DNA of 64,000 nucleotides from Nitrospirota bacterium (GTDB taxonomy: Bacteria > UBA2233): positions 146,443 through 210,442 of the forward strand of contig WOZJ01000050.1 of NCBI GenBank assembly GCA_011620345.1. The letters run 5' to 3'. The notes under the pieces are model-generated. The model ran no database searches, was not told the DNA's origin, and was given only the letters and a program-made list of their open reading frames with translations. Below, piece after piece: positions 10,032 to 19,255 of this stretch. How positions within the stretch are numbered: the first letter of the stretch is position 1; every line of letters starts with the position of its first letter. Both the position numbers and the translations under genes were made by a program.

Positions 10032-10982
10032 ATGAATGGTGTTCTTGTAGTAGACAAGCCTGAAGGCGTTACGTCGTTTGATGTCTTGAATCGTGTCAAG
10101 AGAATGGTCGGAGCCAAAAAGGCCGGACATACAGGCATCCTTGATGCGTTTGCGGGTGGTGTCCTTCCTGTTTTTTTTGAGGAAGCCACAAAGCTCATTC
10201 CTTACATCCAAGACGGGAGCAGGACATACGAAGCTCTGGTAACCTTGGGTGTCGAAACGGACACCCTTGACCAAAAAGGCGACATTTTGGCTCATGCAGA
10301 TGTTCCTGCTGTCGATAAAAGGTCCATCGAAGAGGTTTTGCGCTCGTTTTGCGGAGAAACATGGCAGGTTCCGCCCAAGTTTTGCGCAAAAAAAATTCAC
10401 GGCAAGCGCGCTTCAGACTTGGCTCGCAAGGGCGTGGAGGTAGAGCTGAACCCCGTAAAAGTTTTTATCCGGGCCATTGAACTTTTGGACGTATCGCTGC
10501 CGAACCTCACGATCCGCGTCTATTGCCACAAGGGGACTTATATTCGGAGCCTTGCGAGGGATATAGGCCGCAAGATTGGAACCTTGGCCATGCTTAAGTC
10601 TCTTGTGCGAACCCAGTGTGGCCCTTTTGTCCTATCCGAAGCGGCCTCGCCGAGCGCGATGGGGTTGGAAGGGTCGAGCGCACTCCAGGGTCGTGTCCTG
10701 CCTATCGAAACGTTCGCTCGCAGGCTTTTTCCGGATGTTATGGTAACGCCCCGGGGCGCAAGAAGATTTTTTCAAGGAGAGCGGGTTGCGTTTGAAGATG
10801 TGGATTTAAGCAACCTCGACGGTGTTAGGGTGGAAAAAGAGGGGATGGTAAGCGTCTTTGAGAGCCATCACCGGCTTCGGCTGATCGGAGTTGGCCAGGC
10901 CGTCGTTCCGCTCGAACGAAATGCCCGCCTATGGCCTGGCTTGGGAGTGCTCCAGCCCTCCCGTGTTATTTTTATGTCTTGA
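10032..10982 (+). CDS. truB: tRNA pseudouridine(55) synthase TruB
   Basis: A 316-residue TruB, which makes pseudouridine 55 in the T-loop of tRNAs. The N-terminal [14 protein letters not shown] motif and the catalytic-aspartate region [15 protein letters not shown] are present. The latter departs from the usual GTLDPxAxG (Thr to Ile and Pro to Ala), but the catalytic Asp remains. Later blocks [13 protein letters not shown] and a C-terminal PUA-like region (from about residue 235) complete the family layout. There is no clear Shine-Dalgarno, and the ATG lies 5 bases after the nrnA stop, so translation is probably coupled. Confidence 0.93.
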   Translation: MNGVLVVDKPEGVTSFDVLNRVKRMVGAKKAGHTGILDAFAGGVLPVFFEEATKLIPYIQDGSRTYEALVTLGVETDTLDQKGDILAHADVPAVDKRSIEEVLRSFCGETWQVPPKFCAKKIHGKRASDLARKGVEVELNPVKVFIRAIELLDVSLPNLTIRVYCHKGTYIRSLARDIGRKIGTLAMLKSLVRTQCGPFVLSEAASPSAMGLEGSSALQGRVLPIETFARRLFPDVMVTPRGARRFFQGERVAFEDVDLSNLDGVRVEKEGMVSVFESHHRLRLIGVGQAVVPLERNARLWPGLGVLQPSRVIFMS

Positions 10983-11017
10983 TCGATATATGGAATGCAA
11001 CAAAAAGGAGGGTTTGT

Positions 11018-11287
11018 ATGGAAAAGCGTAGCGTTGATGTAGCCGGGTTAATCCGGTCGTTTGGCCTGCATGAACGGGATACGGGCTCTCCCGAGGTTCA
11101 AGTCGCGATTCTTTCAAAGCGGATTGGATCGCTAAGCGGGCATTTTAAGCTCCACAAGAAGGATAACCACTCCAAGGTCGGGCTCTTTCGGATGGTTTCC
11201 AGGCGGAAAGGGCTGCTCGATTACCTGAAGAGAAAGAGTCCGGAGCGTTACCAAAGGCTGATTGAGGCGCTAGGGTTGCGGAGATAG
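11018..11287 (+). CDS. rpsO: 30S ribosomal protein S15
   Basis: An 89-residue S15, the primary 16S rRNA central-domain binder. The family signature ([41 protein letters not shown]) is complete and length is standard. ATG 11018 has a strong AAGGAGG upstream. It is followed by pnp after 34 bases; the rpsO-pnp pair is a conserved operon. Confidence 0.97.
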   Translation: MEKRSVDVAGLIRSFGLHERDTGSPEVQVAILSKRIGSLSGHFKLHKKDNHSKVGLFRMVSRRKGLLDYLKRKSPERYQRLIEALGLRR

Positions 11288-11321
11288 CAATATAAAGGAC
11301 AATCGGAGATTAATAAGAAGC

Positions 11322-13433
11322 ATGGAACGAATCGTTGTAAGCACGAATTTTGGAGATGCTCCGCTATCGCTTGAGCTAGGCGGTGTAGCACGCCAGGCCT
11401 CTGGAGCTTGTTTGGCCCGCCATGGAGACAGCGTAGTCTTGGCCACTTGTTGTGTGGCCCAGGAGCCAAGAGAAGGCGGAGACTTTATCCCCTTAACCGT
11501 TGATTACGTCCAGATGACGTATGCGGCAGGAAAGATCCCAGGGGGGTTTTTTAAGAGAGAAGGGAGGCCCACAGAGCGGGAGGTTCTTTCTTCTAGATTT
11601 ATTGACCGCTCGATCCGACCGCTTATTCCCAAAGGGTTCAACCGAGATATTCAGATTATCGTGACGGTTCTTTCTTCAGATTTGGTGCACGACACTGGCG
11701 TGCTTGCGATGATCGCCGCGTCATGCGCCGTCCATATTTCAGAGGTGCCTTTTACCGGGCCTATCGCAGGGGTACGTGTTGGCTACGACGGGAATACGTT
11801 TTCCCTGAACCCTCCCTCTCTCGAGTCTGCCAAAAACAGCGACGCTGAAGCCAAAGAGAACGGCACTGCCATGGATATGGTGGTGGCTAGTACACAAAAC
11901 GCCGTCATCATGGTTGAAGGGGGAATGCTCGAGCTCGAGGAGGAGGCGGTTCTCCAGGGCATATTGTTTGGCTATGAGCAAGGGCGTGGCGTAATCGAGA
12001 TTCAGGAGGAGGTTAGAAAAAAAGCGGGCAAACCAAAACTCGCCTTCGAGCCGCCGGACCTTCCCGAAGAAGTAAAGAATCTGTTGTCCAACGAGGGAAC
12101 GGCCCTTTTGACAGAGGCCCTATCGATCCCGGAGAAGAAGGCCAGAAACCAAAGGCTATACGAGGTTCGGGCTCGACTCATGGAGCTGCTCGGCGACGAT
12201 ACCCAAGCAAAAAGGCTTTCTCAGCCTTATCTGTTCGAGCTCGAGCGCCATATTATGCGCAAGAAGGTCCTTGAGGACGGCATACGGATCGACAACAGAG
12301 AACCTAAAGGCATCCGAAACATCACAATCGAGGTGCCATTCTTGCCCCGTACGCATGGTAGCGCGCTATTTACCCGTGGCGAAACCCAGGCACTTGTGAC
12401 GGTCACGCTTGGAACCTGGGTAGACGAGCAAAAGATTGAGCTGCTAGAGGGCGACCAGTATAAGAAATTCATGCTCCATTATAATTTCCCTCCGTTCAGC
12501 GTCGGGGAGGTTAAATTTTTAAGGTCTCCCTCACGCAGAGAAGTCGGCCATGGTCACCTTGCAGAACGCGCGCTTAGTGGCGTCGTTCCGGGTGATGAAC
12601 AGTTTCCTTATACGATAAGGGTTGTTTCGGACATTTTTGAGTCCAACGGATCGTCCTCGATGGCTACCGTGTGCGGAGCAAGCCTAGCCCTGATGGATGC
12701 CGGTGTCCCGATAAGCGCCGCTGTCGCCGGGATTGCAATGGGGCTAATCAAGGAAGGAGACGATGTCGTCATCCTCTCGGACATCTTAGGAGACGAGGAC
12801 CATTTGGGCGATATGGATTTCAAGGTTGCCGGAACCCGGAAAGGAATCACGGCCTTTCAAATGGATACCAAGATCAAGGGTGTGGATGCTGAAATCCTAA
12901 GAAAAGCCCTATTGCAAGCCAAAGAAGGCCGTCTGCATATCTTGGGTATCATGGAACATAGCATTCAAGGACCGAGAGAAGAGATTTCACTCTACGCCCC
13001 GAGGATTGTTACGCTCCAGATTAAACCCGAGAAGATTCGCGAAGTTATCGGCCCAGGCGGAAAGATGATCAAGCACATCGTCGACAAGACGAAGGCCAAG
13101 ATCTTTATCGACGATTCCGGTACCGTAAACATAGCCTCTGTTGACAAAGAAGCGTGCGATGAGGCCATCCGGATGATCCAGGAGATCGTGAGAGAGCCGG
13201 AGGTTGGCCAGGTCTACATGGGGAAGGTTAAGAGCGTCGTGGATTTTGGCGCGTTTGTCGAGATCATGCCTGGAATTGTGGGGCTTTTGCATATCTCTCA
13301 GATCTCGAACGAAAGAGTCCACAACATCCACGACAGGCTAAAGGAGGGGGACGAGCTCCTTGTCAAAGTCCTGGAAGTTGATAGGGGAGGGAAAATTCGC
13401 CTTTCTCATAAAGAGGCTCAGGAGACACCCTAA
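11322..13433 (+). CDS. pnp: Polyribonucleotide nucleotidyltransferase (PNPase)
   Basis: A 703-residue phosphorolytic 3'-5' exoribonuclease of the RNA degradosome class. Two RNase PH-like domains (about 10-220 and 315-550) are separated by an all-helical linker. A KH domain (REVIGPGGKMIKHI) and an S1 domain (GKVKSVVDFGAFVEIMPG) finish the protein. The second core carries the FNGSSSMATVCG-type sequence (here ESNGSSSMATVCG) and the SDILGDEDHLGDMDFK metal-site region. Length matches E. coli (711). The start has only a weak purine-rich upstream sequence. Confidence 0.97.
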   Translation: MERIVVSTNFGDAPLSLELGGVARQASGACLARHGDSVVLATCCVAQEPREGGDFIPLTVDYVQMTYAAGKIPGGFFKREGRPTEREVLSSRFIDRSIRPLIPKGFNRDIQIIVTVLSSDLVHDTGVLAMIAASCAVHISEVPFTGPIAGVRVGYDGNTFSLNPPSLESAKNSDAEAKENGTAMDMVVASTQNAVIMVEGGMLELEEEAVLQGILFGYEQGRGVIEIQEEVRKKAGKPKLAFEPPDLPEEVKNLLSNEGTALLTEALSIPEKKARNQRLYEVRARLMELLGDDTQAKRLSQPYLFELERHIMRKKVLEDGIRIDNREPKGIRNITIEVPFLPRTHGSALFTRGETQALVTVTLGTWVDEQKIELLEGDQYKKFMLHYNFPPFSVGEVKFLRSPSRREVGHGHLAERALSGVVPGDEQFPYTIRVVSDIFESNGSSSMATVCGASLALMDAGVPISAAVAGIAMGLIKEGDDVVILSDILGDEDHLGDMDFKVAGTRKGITAFQMDTKIKGVDAEILRKALLQAKEGRLHILGIMEHSIQGPREEISLYAPRIVTLQIKPEKIREVIGPGGKMIKHIVDKTKAKIFIDDSGTVNIASVDKEACDEAIRMIQEIVREPEVGQVYMGKVKSVVDFGAFVEIMPGIVGLLHISQISNERVHNIHDRLKEGDELLVKVLEVDRGGKIRLSHKEAQETP

Positions 13434-13466
13434 AATAATCGAGTATAGCGATAAAAGGAGCATGCG

Positions 13467-14583
13467 ATGGTTGCCATTCAAAGCCAAGAGGAGTTAGAAG
13501 GCGGGCTTGGCCAGCTTCTTGAGCGAATCCAAGCGTTAAGGGGGGGTCTTTGAGCTCGAGGCGAAAAAGATTCGCTTGAGCGAGCTAGAAGGCATGCTGG
13601 CCCAGCCCGAGACGTTTGAGAATCCTAAAAAGCTTCAGTTGTTTGGGCGAGAAAAGCGTCAGTTGGAGTTGGAGGTTTCTAGGGTCGAGCGGATCGAAGG
13701 TGAACTCAAAAGCGCCCTAGAGTTGCTAGACCTTGCCAAGGCGGAAGAGGACACCTCTTTGCTGGAGGAGATCAAGCGGCTCGTCCTACCTCTCGAACAA
13801 GACTTGGCTGCGTTTGAGATTGAAGTGCTGCTTGGAGAAGATGACGACAAGCGAAACGCCATCTTGACCGTCCAAGCAGGGTCTGGAGGAACGGATGCCA
13901 TGGATTTCTGCCAAATGCTCCTTAGGATGTATGTGCGCTTCTCGGAAGAGGCGGGATTTGAGGCCGAAATCCTGGACTTACAAGAGGCCGAAGAGGCCGG
14001 TCTAAAATCGGCCACCTTTCTTGTTGCAGGAGAAAACGCTTACGGATACCTCAAGACAGAAAGAGGGGTTCACAGGCTGGTTCGGATCTCTCCGTTCGAC
14101 ACGAACAAGAGGCGGCATACTTCGTTCGCTTCGGTATCCGTTTACCCCGAAATCGAAGACGACATCGCCGTCGAAATTGACGAGAAAGACCTTAGGATCG
14201 ATACTTTCCGGGCTTCTGGCAAGGGCGGACAGCACATCAACAAGACAGATTCGGCCGTTCGCATTACCCATATCCAAACAGGCATCGTCGTTCAATGCCA
14301 AAACGAGCGGAGTCAGTTTAAAAACAAGGCGATGGCCTTAAAGATTCTTAAATCTAGGCTCTACGATATTCTCAAAAAAGAGCAGGAGGTCAAGCTCTTA
14401 AGTTATAGCCAGGGTCAAAAAGAGGCGACCTTCGGGTCACAAATTCGGTCTTACGTCCTTCAGCCTTATCAGCTCGTAAAGGACCATAGGACGGACTTAG
14501 AAACTTCGGACGTCCAAGCCGTGCTCGACGGCCAGGTTTTTCCCTTCATCAAGAAGGCCCTGCTCGCAAGGGTCGGAGGATAG
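13467..14583 (+). CDS. prfB: Peptide chain release factor 2, made by +1 programmed frameshift
   Basis: RF2 reads UGA and UAA stop codons and releases the peptide. The gene is in two frames. ATG 13467 (SD AAAAGGAG) opens 28 codons that end at an in-frame TGA at 13551. A +1 shift at CTT-T continues in the frame that runs from 13552 to the stop at 14583, giving about 371 residues (E. coli 365). The GGQ catalytic motif (ASGKGGQHINKTDSA) is present. The SPF stop-recognition tripeptide (RISPFD) identifies RF2 rather than RF1. Only 2 bases separate it from ispG. Confidence 0.95.
13539..13553 (+). promoter_or_regulatory. RF2 autoregulatory +1 frameshift site
   Basis: AGG GGG GGT CTT TGA: an internal Shine-Dalgarno-like AGGGGG, a 3-base spacer, the slippery CTT and the in-frame TGA. 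This matches the classical prfB element. When RF2 is scarce, the ribosome pauses at TGA and slips +1 to complete RF2. The base after TGA is G, where E. coli has the poor terminator context C. Confidence 0.95.
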
Positions 14584-14585
14584 CT

Positions 14586-15683
14586 ATGCCTCGAAAAACC
14601 AGACCCGTCCGGCTTGGTCCGTGGATTATAGGCGCGGGAAACCCAATCCGCGTTCAAAGTATGACCACGACGGACACGAGAGATGCGGAGGCGACGCTTC
14701 GTCAAATCGAAGCGCTTGAGCGTGTTGGGTGTGAGATTGTCCGTGTTGCCGTCCCTGACCAAGAATCTGCCGTCTCGCTAGGGGCAATAAAAAAAAGGGC
14801 CAGAATTCCGCTTGTTGCCGATGTCCACTTCGATTTCCGTCTTGCGCTCCGGTCGCTAGAAGCAGGGGTGGATGGCCTACGGGTTAACCCTGGCAACATT
14901 GGAAAAAAGGCCAATATCGCACTGCTCGCCAAGGAAGCCAAGGCGCGTGGAGTCCCTATTCGGGTTGGGGTTAACGCGGGCTCCCTAGAAAAAGACCTTT
15001 TGACTTCGCTCGGAATGAGTGCGGAAGGAATGGTCGCATCAGCCAAAAGGAGCGTGGAGCTGCTTGAAGATGTCGGGTTCACCGACATCAAGGTGTCCTT
15101 GAAGGCCTACGATGTTCCGACAACTATCCGCGCTTATCAGATTTTTGCCGCCTCCTTCGATTACCCCCTGCACCTTGGCATTACAGAAGCCGGTACCAAG
15201 TTTTCGGGTGCTATCCGGAGCGCCTGCGGCCTGGCCGTCCTCCTTTGGCATGGAATTGGTGATACGATCAGGGTCTCTTTGGCGAGCGATCCTGTAGAAG
15301 AAGTACGGGTAGGGTATAGCATCCTAAGGTCTATGGGGCTTCGGTCGAGAGGGGTCGAGGTTGTTGCCTGTCCAACCTGCGGCCGGCTTGAAATCGACGT
15401 GGAGGAGCTCGGCAAAGAGGTGGAAGAGGCACTCGCCTTCGTGGAGCAACCGCTTAAGATTGCCGTGATGGGCTGCATAGTGAACGGCCCGGGAGAAGCA
15501 AGAGATGCCGACATTGCCGTTGTCGGAGGAAAAGACAGCGCGGTTCTCTATATTAAAGGAAAGCCGATGGCGAGGTTGCAGAAGGCGCAAATCCTGGAAC
15601 GCCTAGTTCAAGAAGCAAAGGCGTTGGTTGAAAGAGGGAATATTGAAGAGAAGGTTCCAGGGGCTAAGGAGGCTCTTTCATGA
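14586..15683 (+). CDS. ispG: 4-hydroxy-3-methylbut-2-enyl diphosphate synthase (flavodoxin/ferredoxin type)
   Basis: A 365-residue [4Fe-4S] enzyme of the MEP isoprenoid pathway that converts MEcPP to HMBPP. The TIM-barrel N terminus shows IRVQSMTTTDTRD and LRVNPGNIG. The C-terminal cluster domain has cysteines in ACPTCGR and VMGCIVNGPGEA. It is the short bacterial form without the plant-type insert. GGAGG precedes the ATG. Its last four bases overlap the proS start (ATGA). The ispG-proS order is common in delta-proteobacteria and relatives. Confidence 0.96.
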   Translation: MPRKTRPVRLGPWIIGAGNPIRVQSMTTTDTRDAEATLRQIEALERVGCEIVRVAVPDQESAVSLGAIKKRARIPLVADVHFDFRLALRSLEAGVDGLRVNPGNIGKKANIALLAKEAKARGVPIRVGVNAGSLEKDLLTSLGMSAEGMVASAKRSVELLEDVGFTDIKVSLKAYDVPTTIRAYQIFAASFDYPLHLGITEAGTKFSGAIRSACGLAVLLWHGIGDTIRVSLASDPVEEVRVGYSILRSMGLRSRGVEVVACPTCGRLEIDVEELGKEVEEALAFVEQPLKIAVMGCIVNGPGEARDADIAVVGGKDSAVLYIKGKPMARLQKAQILERLVQEAKALVERGNIEEKVPGAKEALS

Positions 15684-17383
15684 AGATGTCGCGCGCCCTG
15701 ATACCCACGCTCCGCGAAGACCCCAAGGACGCCGAAGTTATTTCCCATAAGCTTCTGGTACGTGCAGGCTTTATCCGAAAGGTTGCCGCGGGCATTTACA
15801 CGATGCTTCCTTTGGGGTTGAGGACGGTAGGAAAGCTCATGGCGCTCGTGCGTGAGGAGATGGAGCGTGCAGGGGCAATTGAGATCCAGATGCCGCTTGT
15901 CCAACCCAAGGAATTATGGACTTCCTCGGGGAGATGGGAGCTTTACGGAAAAGAACTCCTAAGGCTTAAAGACCGAAAAGACCAAGAGTTCTGCTTGGCG
16001 CCAACACACGAAGAGGTCGTTACCGAGCTCATCAAAAATGAAGTTCGCTCGTACAGGCAACTCCCGTTGATCCTCTACCAGATTCACACCAAATTCCGCG
16101 ATGAGATCCGCCCGCGCTTTGGCCTTATGCGTGCCAGAGAGTTTCTCATGAAAGATGCCTACAGCTTCGATGTCTCTGAGGCTTGCAGCATGCAAGCCTA
16201 CCAGACAATGTATTCCGCCTACGAGAGGATCTTCAGAAGGATAGGTCTTAAGTTTGAAGTGGTAGAAGCGGATACGGGTACGATTGGAGGAAGCCTTTCC
16301 CATGAGTTCCAAGTGCTTGCCCCAACGGGCGAGGATAAGATTGCTCGGTGTAACGGCTGCAAAAAGGCCTGGAACGCGGAACTGGCTCCTGTAGCCAAGC
16401 CTCGTTTTGTAATGCCTGGATCACCCCTCCCTAAAGAGAAGGTTAAAACCGGCGATGCCGCCACAATCGAAGAAGTTGCGGTCGTTCTTGGGCTTCAGCC
16501 CGAACAAATCTTAAAATCCCTGCTTATCCAGACAGAACGAGGGCCCTACCTCGCCGTTGTTCGTGGCGACCGGATTCTTTCTTTGCCCAAGTTCAAGCGT
16601 TCTCTGGGCCTGGTGGAGGCTGAGCTTGCCCAGGATTTGACTGGACTGCCGGAGGGCCAAATCGGCCCTATTGGCCAAGCTTGGCCTGTGGTTGCAGATT
16701 ACAGCGTCGCTGGAGTTCAAAACGGTGTAGCCGGGGCAAACGAACCCGGTTACCACTGGGTCAACGTGAACTATGCGCTGGATTTCGAGGCCCAGACGCT
16801 GGCCGACCTTACTCTTGCCCAGGAAGGCGACTGCTGTGGCGTATGCCAAGAGCCTCTTTCTCTTTCTAGGGGAATTGAGGTTGGGCAGGTTTTTTGCTTG
16901 GGAACAAAATACTCCAAGCCGATGGAAGCAGTCTTCTTGGATGCCGACGGGAACAAAAAGCCTACAGTGATGGGATGTTACGGCATCGGAATCGGGAGAA
17001 CTGTTGCGGCCACCGTCGAACAGTGCCATGATGACCAAGGAATCCGCTGGCCTGTCTCTTTGGCCCCGTTTGCCGTTCACCTGGTTTTGCTTGACACAAG
17101 ACAATCAGAGCTTGTCTCGCTTGCCGACTCGTTGTATTCGGCTCTCTTGGCTCAAGGCGTGGACGTCCTCTACGACGATCGGGAGGAACGTCCGGGGGTA
17201 AAATTCCACGATGCTGACCTCATCGGGCTTCCGCTTCGCTTGACGATAGGGAAAAAGTATAAAGAGAAGGGTTTGGTCGAGATCAAGGCAAGAGACGCGT
17301 CGTTCATGGAAGATATGCCCCCTGAAGATGCGAGCAAACGGATTCATGCATTCTTGAGCCAGCAAGGTATGGCAAATGGGTGA
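15680..17383 (+). CDS. proS: Prolyl-tRNA synthetase, bacterial type with editing domain
   Basis: A 567-residue class II aminoacyl-tRNA synthetase. Motif 1 region LVRAGFIRKVAAGIYTMLPLG, motif 2 around the RDEIRPRFGLMRAREF segment and motif 3 GCYGIGIGRTVAA are all visible. An insertion of about 170 residues (roughly 225-400) between motifs 2 and 3 is the INS editing domain that clears Ala-tRNA(Pro) in bacterial-type ProRS. The C terminus is the anticodon-binding domain. Length matches E. coli ProS (572). It overlaps ispG by 4 bases and pyrF by 8. Confidence 0.97.
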   Translation: MKMSRALIPTLREDPKDAEVISHKLLVRAGFIRKVAAGIYTMLPLGLRTVGKLMALVREEMERAGAIEIQMPLVQPKELWTSSGRWELYGKELLRLKDRKDQEFCLAPTHEEVVTELIKNEVRSYRQLPLILYQIHTKFRDEIRPRFGLMRAREFLMKDAYSFDVSEACSMQAYQTMYSAYERIFRRIGLKFEVVEADTGTIGGSLSHEFQVLAPTGEDKIARCNGCKKAWNAELAPVAKPRFVMPGSPLPKEKVKTGDAATIEEVAVVLGLQPEQILKSLLIQTERGPYLAVVRGDRILSLPKFKRSLGLVEAELAQDLTGLPEGQIGPIGQAWPVVADYSVAGVQNGVAGANEPGYHWVNVNYALDFEAQTLADLTLAQEGDCCGVCQEPLSLSRGIEVGQVFCLGTKYSKPMEAVFLDADGNKKPTVMGCYGIGIGRTVAATVEQCHDDQGIRWPVSLAPFAVHLVLLDTRQSELVSLADSLYSALLAQGVDVLYDDREERPGVKFHDADLIGLPLRLTIGKKYKEKGLVEIKARDASFMEDMPPEDASKRIHAFLSQQGMANG

Positions 17384-18071
17384 GGTTATTTTCGCGCTGG
17401 ACGACGAGCGGTTGGAGGCGGCGCTTGGTTGGGTTGACCGCCTGAAGGAGCGTATAAGCTGGTTTAAGATAGGAAGCGCTCTGTTTACGCGTTACGGGCC
17501 AAAATCCATCCTGGCTGCCAGGGAAGCAGGTGCGAGCCATATCTTTTTAGACCTTAAATTTCACGATATCCCGACGACCGTCCTTAAGGCTCTCCAAGGG
17601 GCCGCGGAGCTTGGCGTGGACATGGTGAACTTGCACATCTTAAGCGGACAGGAGACGCTAGAGATGTGCAGCGCTTGGGTTCGGTCGCTCCCTCAAGGTT
17701 CCCATTGTCCTCTTGTTGTGGGGGTTACCGTCCTTAGCTCTCTGAAAACTGAAGACCTTCAAATGCTCGGGTTTGCAGGCCCGAGAGAAAAGCTTCTTCT
17801 TGAGCTTGCATCTCTAGGGAAGCAGGCAAGCCTAGACGGTGTGGTCGCTTCAGGGGAGGAGATCGGCCCCGTCCGGAAGGCATTCCCTAAGGATTTCCTT
17901 ATCGTTTGTCCGGGCGTGTTTGTAGGGGATGAGATGAGCCTCCCTAAAGACCAAAAGAATAGTCTTCATGCCAACGAGGCGTTTTCGTTAGGTGCTGATT
18001 TCGTTGTGCTAGGTAGGTCGCTAAGGCAATGTCAAGACCCCCAAGGAATATTGGCCACGCTCGCCCGCTAG
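17376..18071 (+). CDS. pyrF: Orotidine 5'-phosphate decarboxylase
   Basis: A 231-residue group I OMP decarboxylase that forms UMP, the last step of de novo pyrimidine synthesis. The catalytic charge network D-x-K-x-x-D is in LDLKFHDIP. The N-terminal substrate loop FALDD and the C-terminal phosphate-binding region DFVVLGRSL fit the TIM barrel. It overlaps proS by 8 bases and rlmB by 43, the deepest same-strand overlap in the window, so the three are likely translated from one message. Confidence 0.94.
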   Translation: MGEVIFALDDERLEAALGWVDRLKERISWFKIGSALFTRYGPKSILAAREAGASHIFLDLKFHDIPTTVLKALQGAAELGVDMVNLHILSGQETLEMCSAWVRSLPQGSHCPLVVGVTVLSSLKTEDLQMLGFAGPREKLLLELASLGKQASLDGVVASGEEIGPVRKAFPKDFLIVCPGVFVGDEMSLPKDQKNSLHANEAFSLGADFVVLGRSLRQCQDPQGILATLAR

Positions 18072-18832
18072 AGGGTCAGAATTTTCTGGTGTTTGGCGTC
18101 CATCCTGTGATGACGCTCGTTGCCCAAAGGCCAGAAAGCATCGGAAAAATTTGCCTAAAGCCCGGGTTGCGTTCGAGCTTGCTTGAGCCCTTCCTTCGGG
18201 AACTTCAGGCCAAAAAAATTGTTTGGGAGTTTCAAGATGAGGCCTTTTTTGGGCAGCTCTCCAAAGAAAGCGTGCACCAGGGCCTCGTCGCAATCATGAA
18301 GGACGTTTCGCAGATGGACGAAGAGGACCTCTTCGAGCGTCTGACCCGAACACACGAAAGGCCGCGTGGCATTGTATGTCTTGACCAACTCCAAGACACG
18401 AGGAACCTTGGAGCAATCGTGAGGGCAGGGGTTGCGTTCGGCCTTGAAGACTATGTGCTCACAAGGCATGGTCAGGCCCGGGTCGGTGAGGCCGCCTGGA
18501 AGGCTTCCGCAGGCATGCTGGCCTATGCCCGCCTATTTTTTGCAACCAATCTAGGGAGGGTGTTGAAGCGCCTTAAAGACCTAGGCTATTGGGTAGTGGG
18601 GCTCGATGCAACCGTTAAAGATTCGGGCCAGGCGTTTACTTTCCCTGAGTCGTGCGTTTTTGTGTTTGGTTCCGAGCACAAAGGGATCCGAGAAGGGTTG
18701 CGCAAAAAATGCGATTTTTCTTTTAGGATTCCCTTAGATTCAAGGGTAGAGTCGCTCAACGTGGCTTCTGCGGCCTCGATCGTGTTTTATATGTTCAGAG
18801 AACAGTTCGTTGACAAGTTCAAGACTGGATGA
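18029..18832 (+). CDS. rlmB: 23S rRNA (guanosine-2'-O-)-methyltransferase, RlmB/TrmH (SPOUT) family
   Basis: A 267-residue SpoU-type 2'-O-methyltransferase. The N-terminal substrate-binding domain begins VFGVHPV. The SPOUT knot motifs are LDQLQDTRNLGAIVRAG (motif 1), VFGSEHKGIRE (motif 2) and PLDSRVESLNVASAASI (motif 3). RlmB (G2251 of 23S rRNA) is the most likely identity, but other TrmH-family rRNA methylases cannot be excluded. ATG 18029 lies inside pyrF with TAAGG just upstream. The promoter of the tRNA-tuf operon sits within its last codons. Confidence 0.87.
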   Translation: MSRPPRNIGHARPLEGQNFLVFGVHPVMTLVAQRPESIGKICLKPGLRSSLLEPFLRELQAKKIVWEFQDEAFFGQLSKESVHQGLVAIMKDVSQMDEEDLFERLTRTHERPRGIVCLDQLQDTRNLGAIVRAGVAFGLEDYVLTRHGQARVGEAAWKASAGMLAYARLFFATNLGRVLKRLKDLGYWVVGLDATVKDSGQAFTFPESCVFVFGSEHKGIREGLRKKCDFSFRIPLDSRVESLNVASAASIVFYMFREQFVDKFKTG

Positions 18833-18838
18833 TAAAAT
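18810..18838 (+). promoter_or_regulatory. Sigma-70 promoter of the tRNA-tuf-rpmG-secE operon
   Basis: TTGACA (18810-18815), a 17-base spacer and TAAAAT (18833-18838): perfect -35 and near-perfect -10. It lies across the 3' end and stop codon of rlmB. The first tRNA begins about 33 bases after the expected start point. No experimental support; assigned by consensus and position. Confidence 0.85.
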
Positions 18839-18877
18839 ACGAGATTCTATGGGTTAGGCTTGAATAAAATGCAACAA

Positions 18878-18953
18878 GCTGGCGTAGCTCAACAGGTAGA
18901 GCAGCTGATTTGTAATCAGCAGGTTGCGGGTTCGAGTCCCATCGCCAGCTCCA
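18878..18953 (+). tRNA. tRNA-Thr (TGT)
   Basis: A 76-nt cloverleaf with acceptor GCTGGCG/CGCCAGC, anticodon loop TTTGTAA (anticodon TGT), T-loop GTTCGAGTC and encoded CCA. First tRNA of the four-tRNA leader of tuf. Confidence 0.97.
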
Positions 18954-18956
18954 TGT

Positions 18957-19041
18957 GGAGAGGTTCCCGAGCGGCCAAAGGGAGCGGTCTGTAAAACCGC
19001 CGGCTTCGCCTTCGGAGGTTCGAATCCTCCCCTCTCCACCA
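18957..19041 (+). tRNA. tRNA-Tyr (GTA)
   Basis: An 85-nt class II tRNA with a long variable arm. Acceptor GGAGAGG/CCTCTCC, anticodon loop CTGTAAA (anticodon GTA), discriminator A and encoded CCA. Only 3 bases separate it from tRNA-Thr. Confidence 0.97.
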
Positions 19042-19092
19042 AAGCGGAAAAAACCGGTATACTCTAGTAATTAAGGGGCGGTACTCAATAGG

Positions 19093-19167
19093 GCGGGAAT
19101 AGCTCAGCGGTAGAGCGCGAGCCTTCCAAGCTCGGGGTCGCGGGTTCGAATCCCGTTTCCCGCTCCA
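19093..19167 (+). tRNA. tRNA-Gly (TCC)
   Basis: A 75-nt cloverleaf with acceptor GCGGGAA/TTCCCGC, anticodon stem CGAGC/GCTCG, loop CTTCCAA (anticodon TCC) and encoded CCA. The Tyr-Gly-Thr-tuf order is widespread in bacteria. Confidence 0.97.
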
Positions 19168-19170
19168 AAA

Positions 19171-19246
19171 GCCCACGTAGCTCAGGCGGTGGAGCACTTC
19201 CTTGGTAAGGAAGAGGTCACCGGTTCGAGTCCGGTCGTGGGCTCCA
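19171..19246 (+). tRNA. tRNA-Thr (GGT)
   Basis: A 76-nt cloverleaf with acceptor GCCCACG/CGTGGGC, anticodon loop TTGGTAA (anticodon GGT) and encoded CCA. It lies 40 bases before the tuf start. With the TGT isoacceptor upstream, two threonine tRNAs share this transcript. Confidence 0.97.
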
Positions 19247-19255
19247 GGCTTCTCG

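Noticed and set aside
19042-19092. TATACT as a second promoter between tRNA-Tyr and tRNA-Gly
   Set aside because: No -35 element at 16-18 bases upstream; upstream sequence is the tRNA-Tyr acceptor arm.
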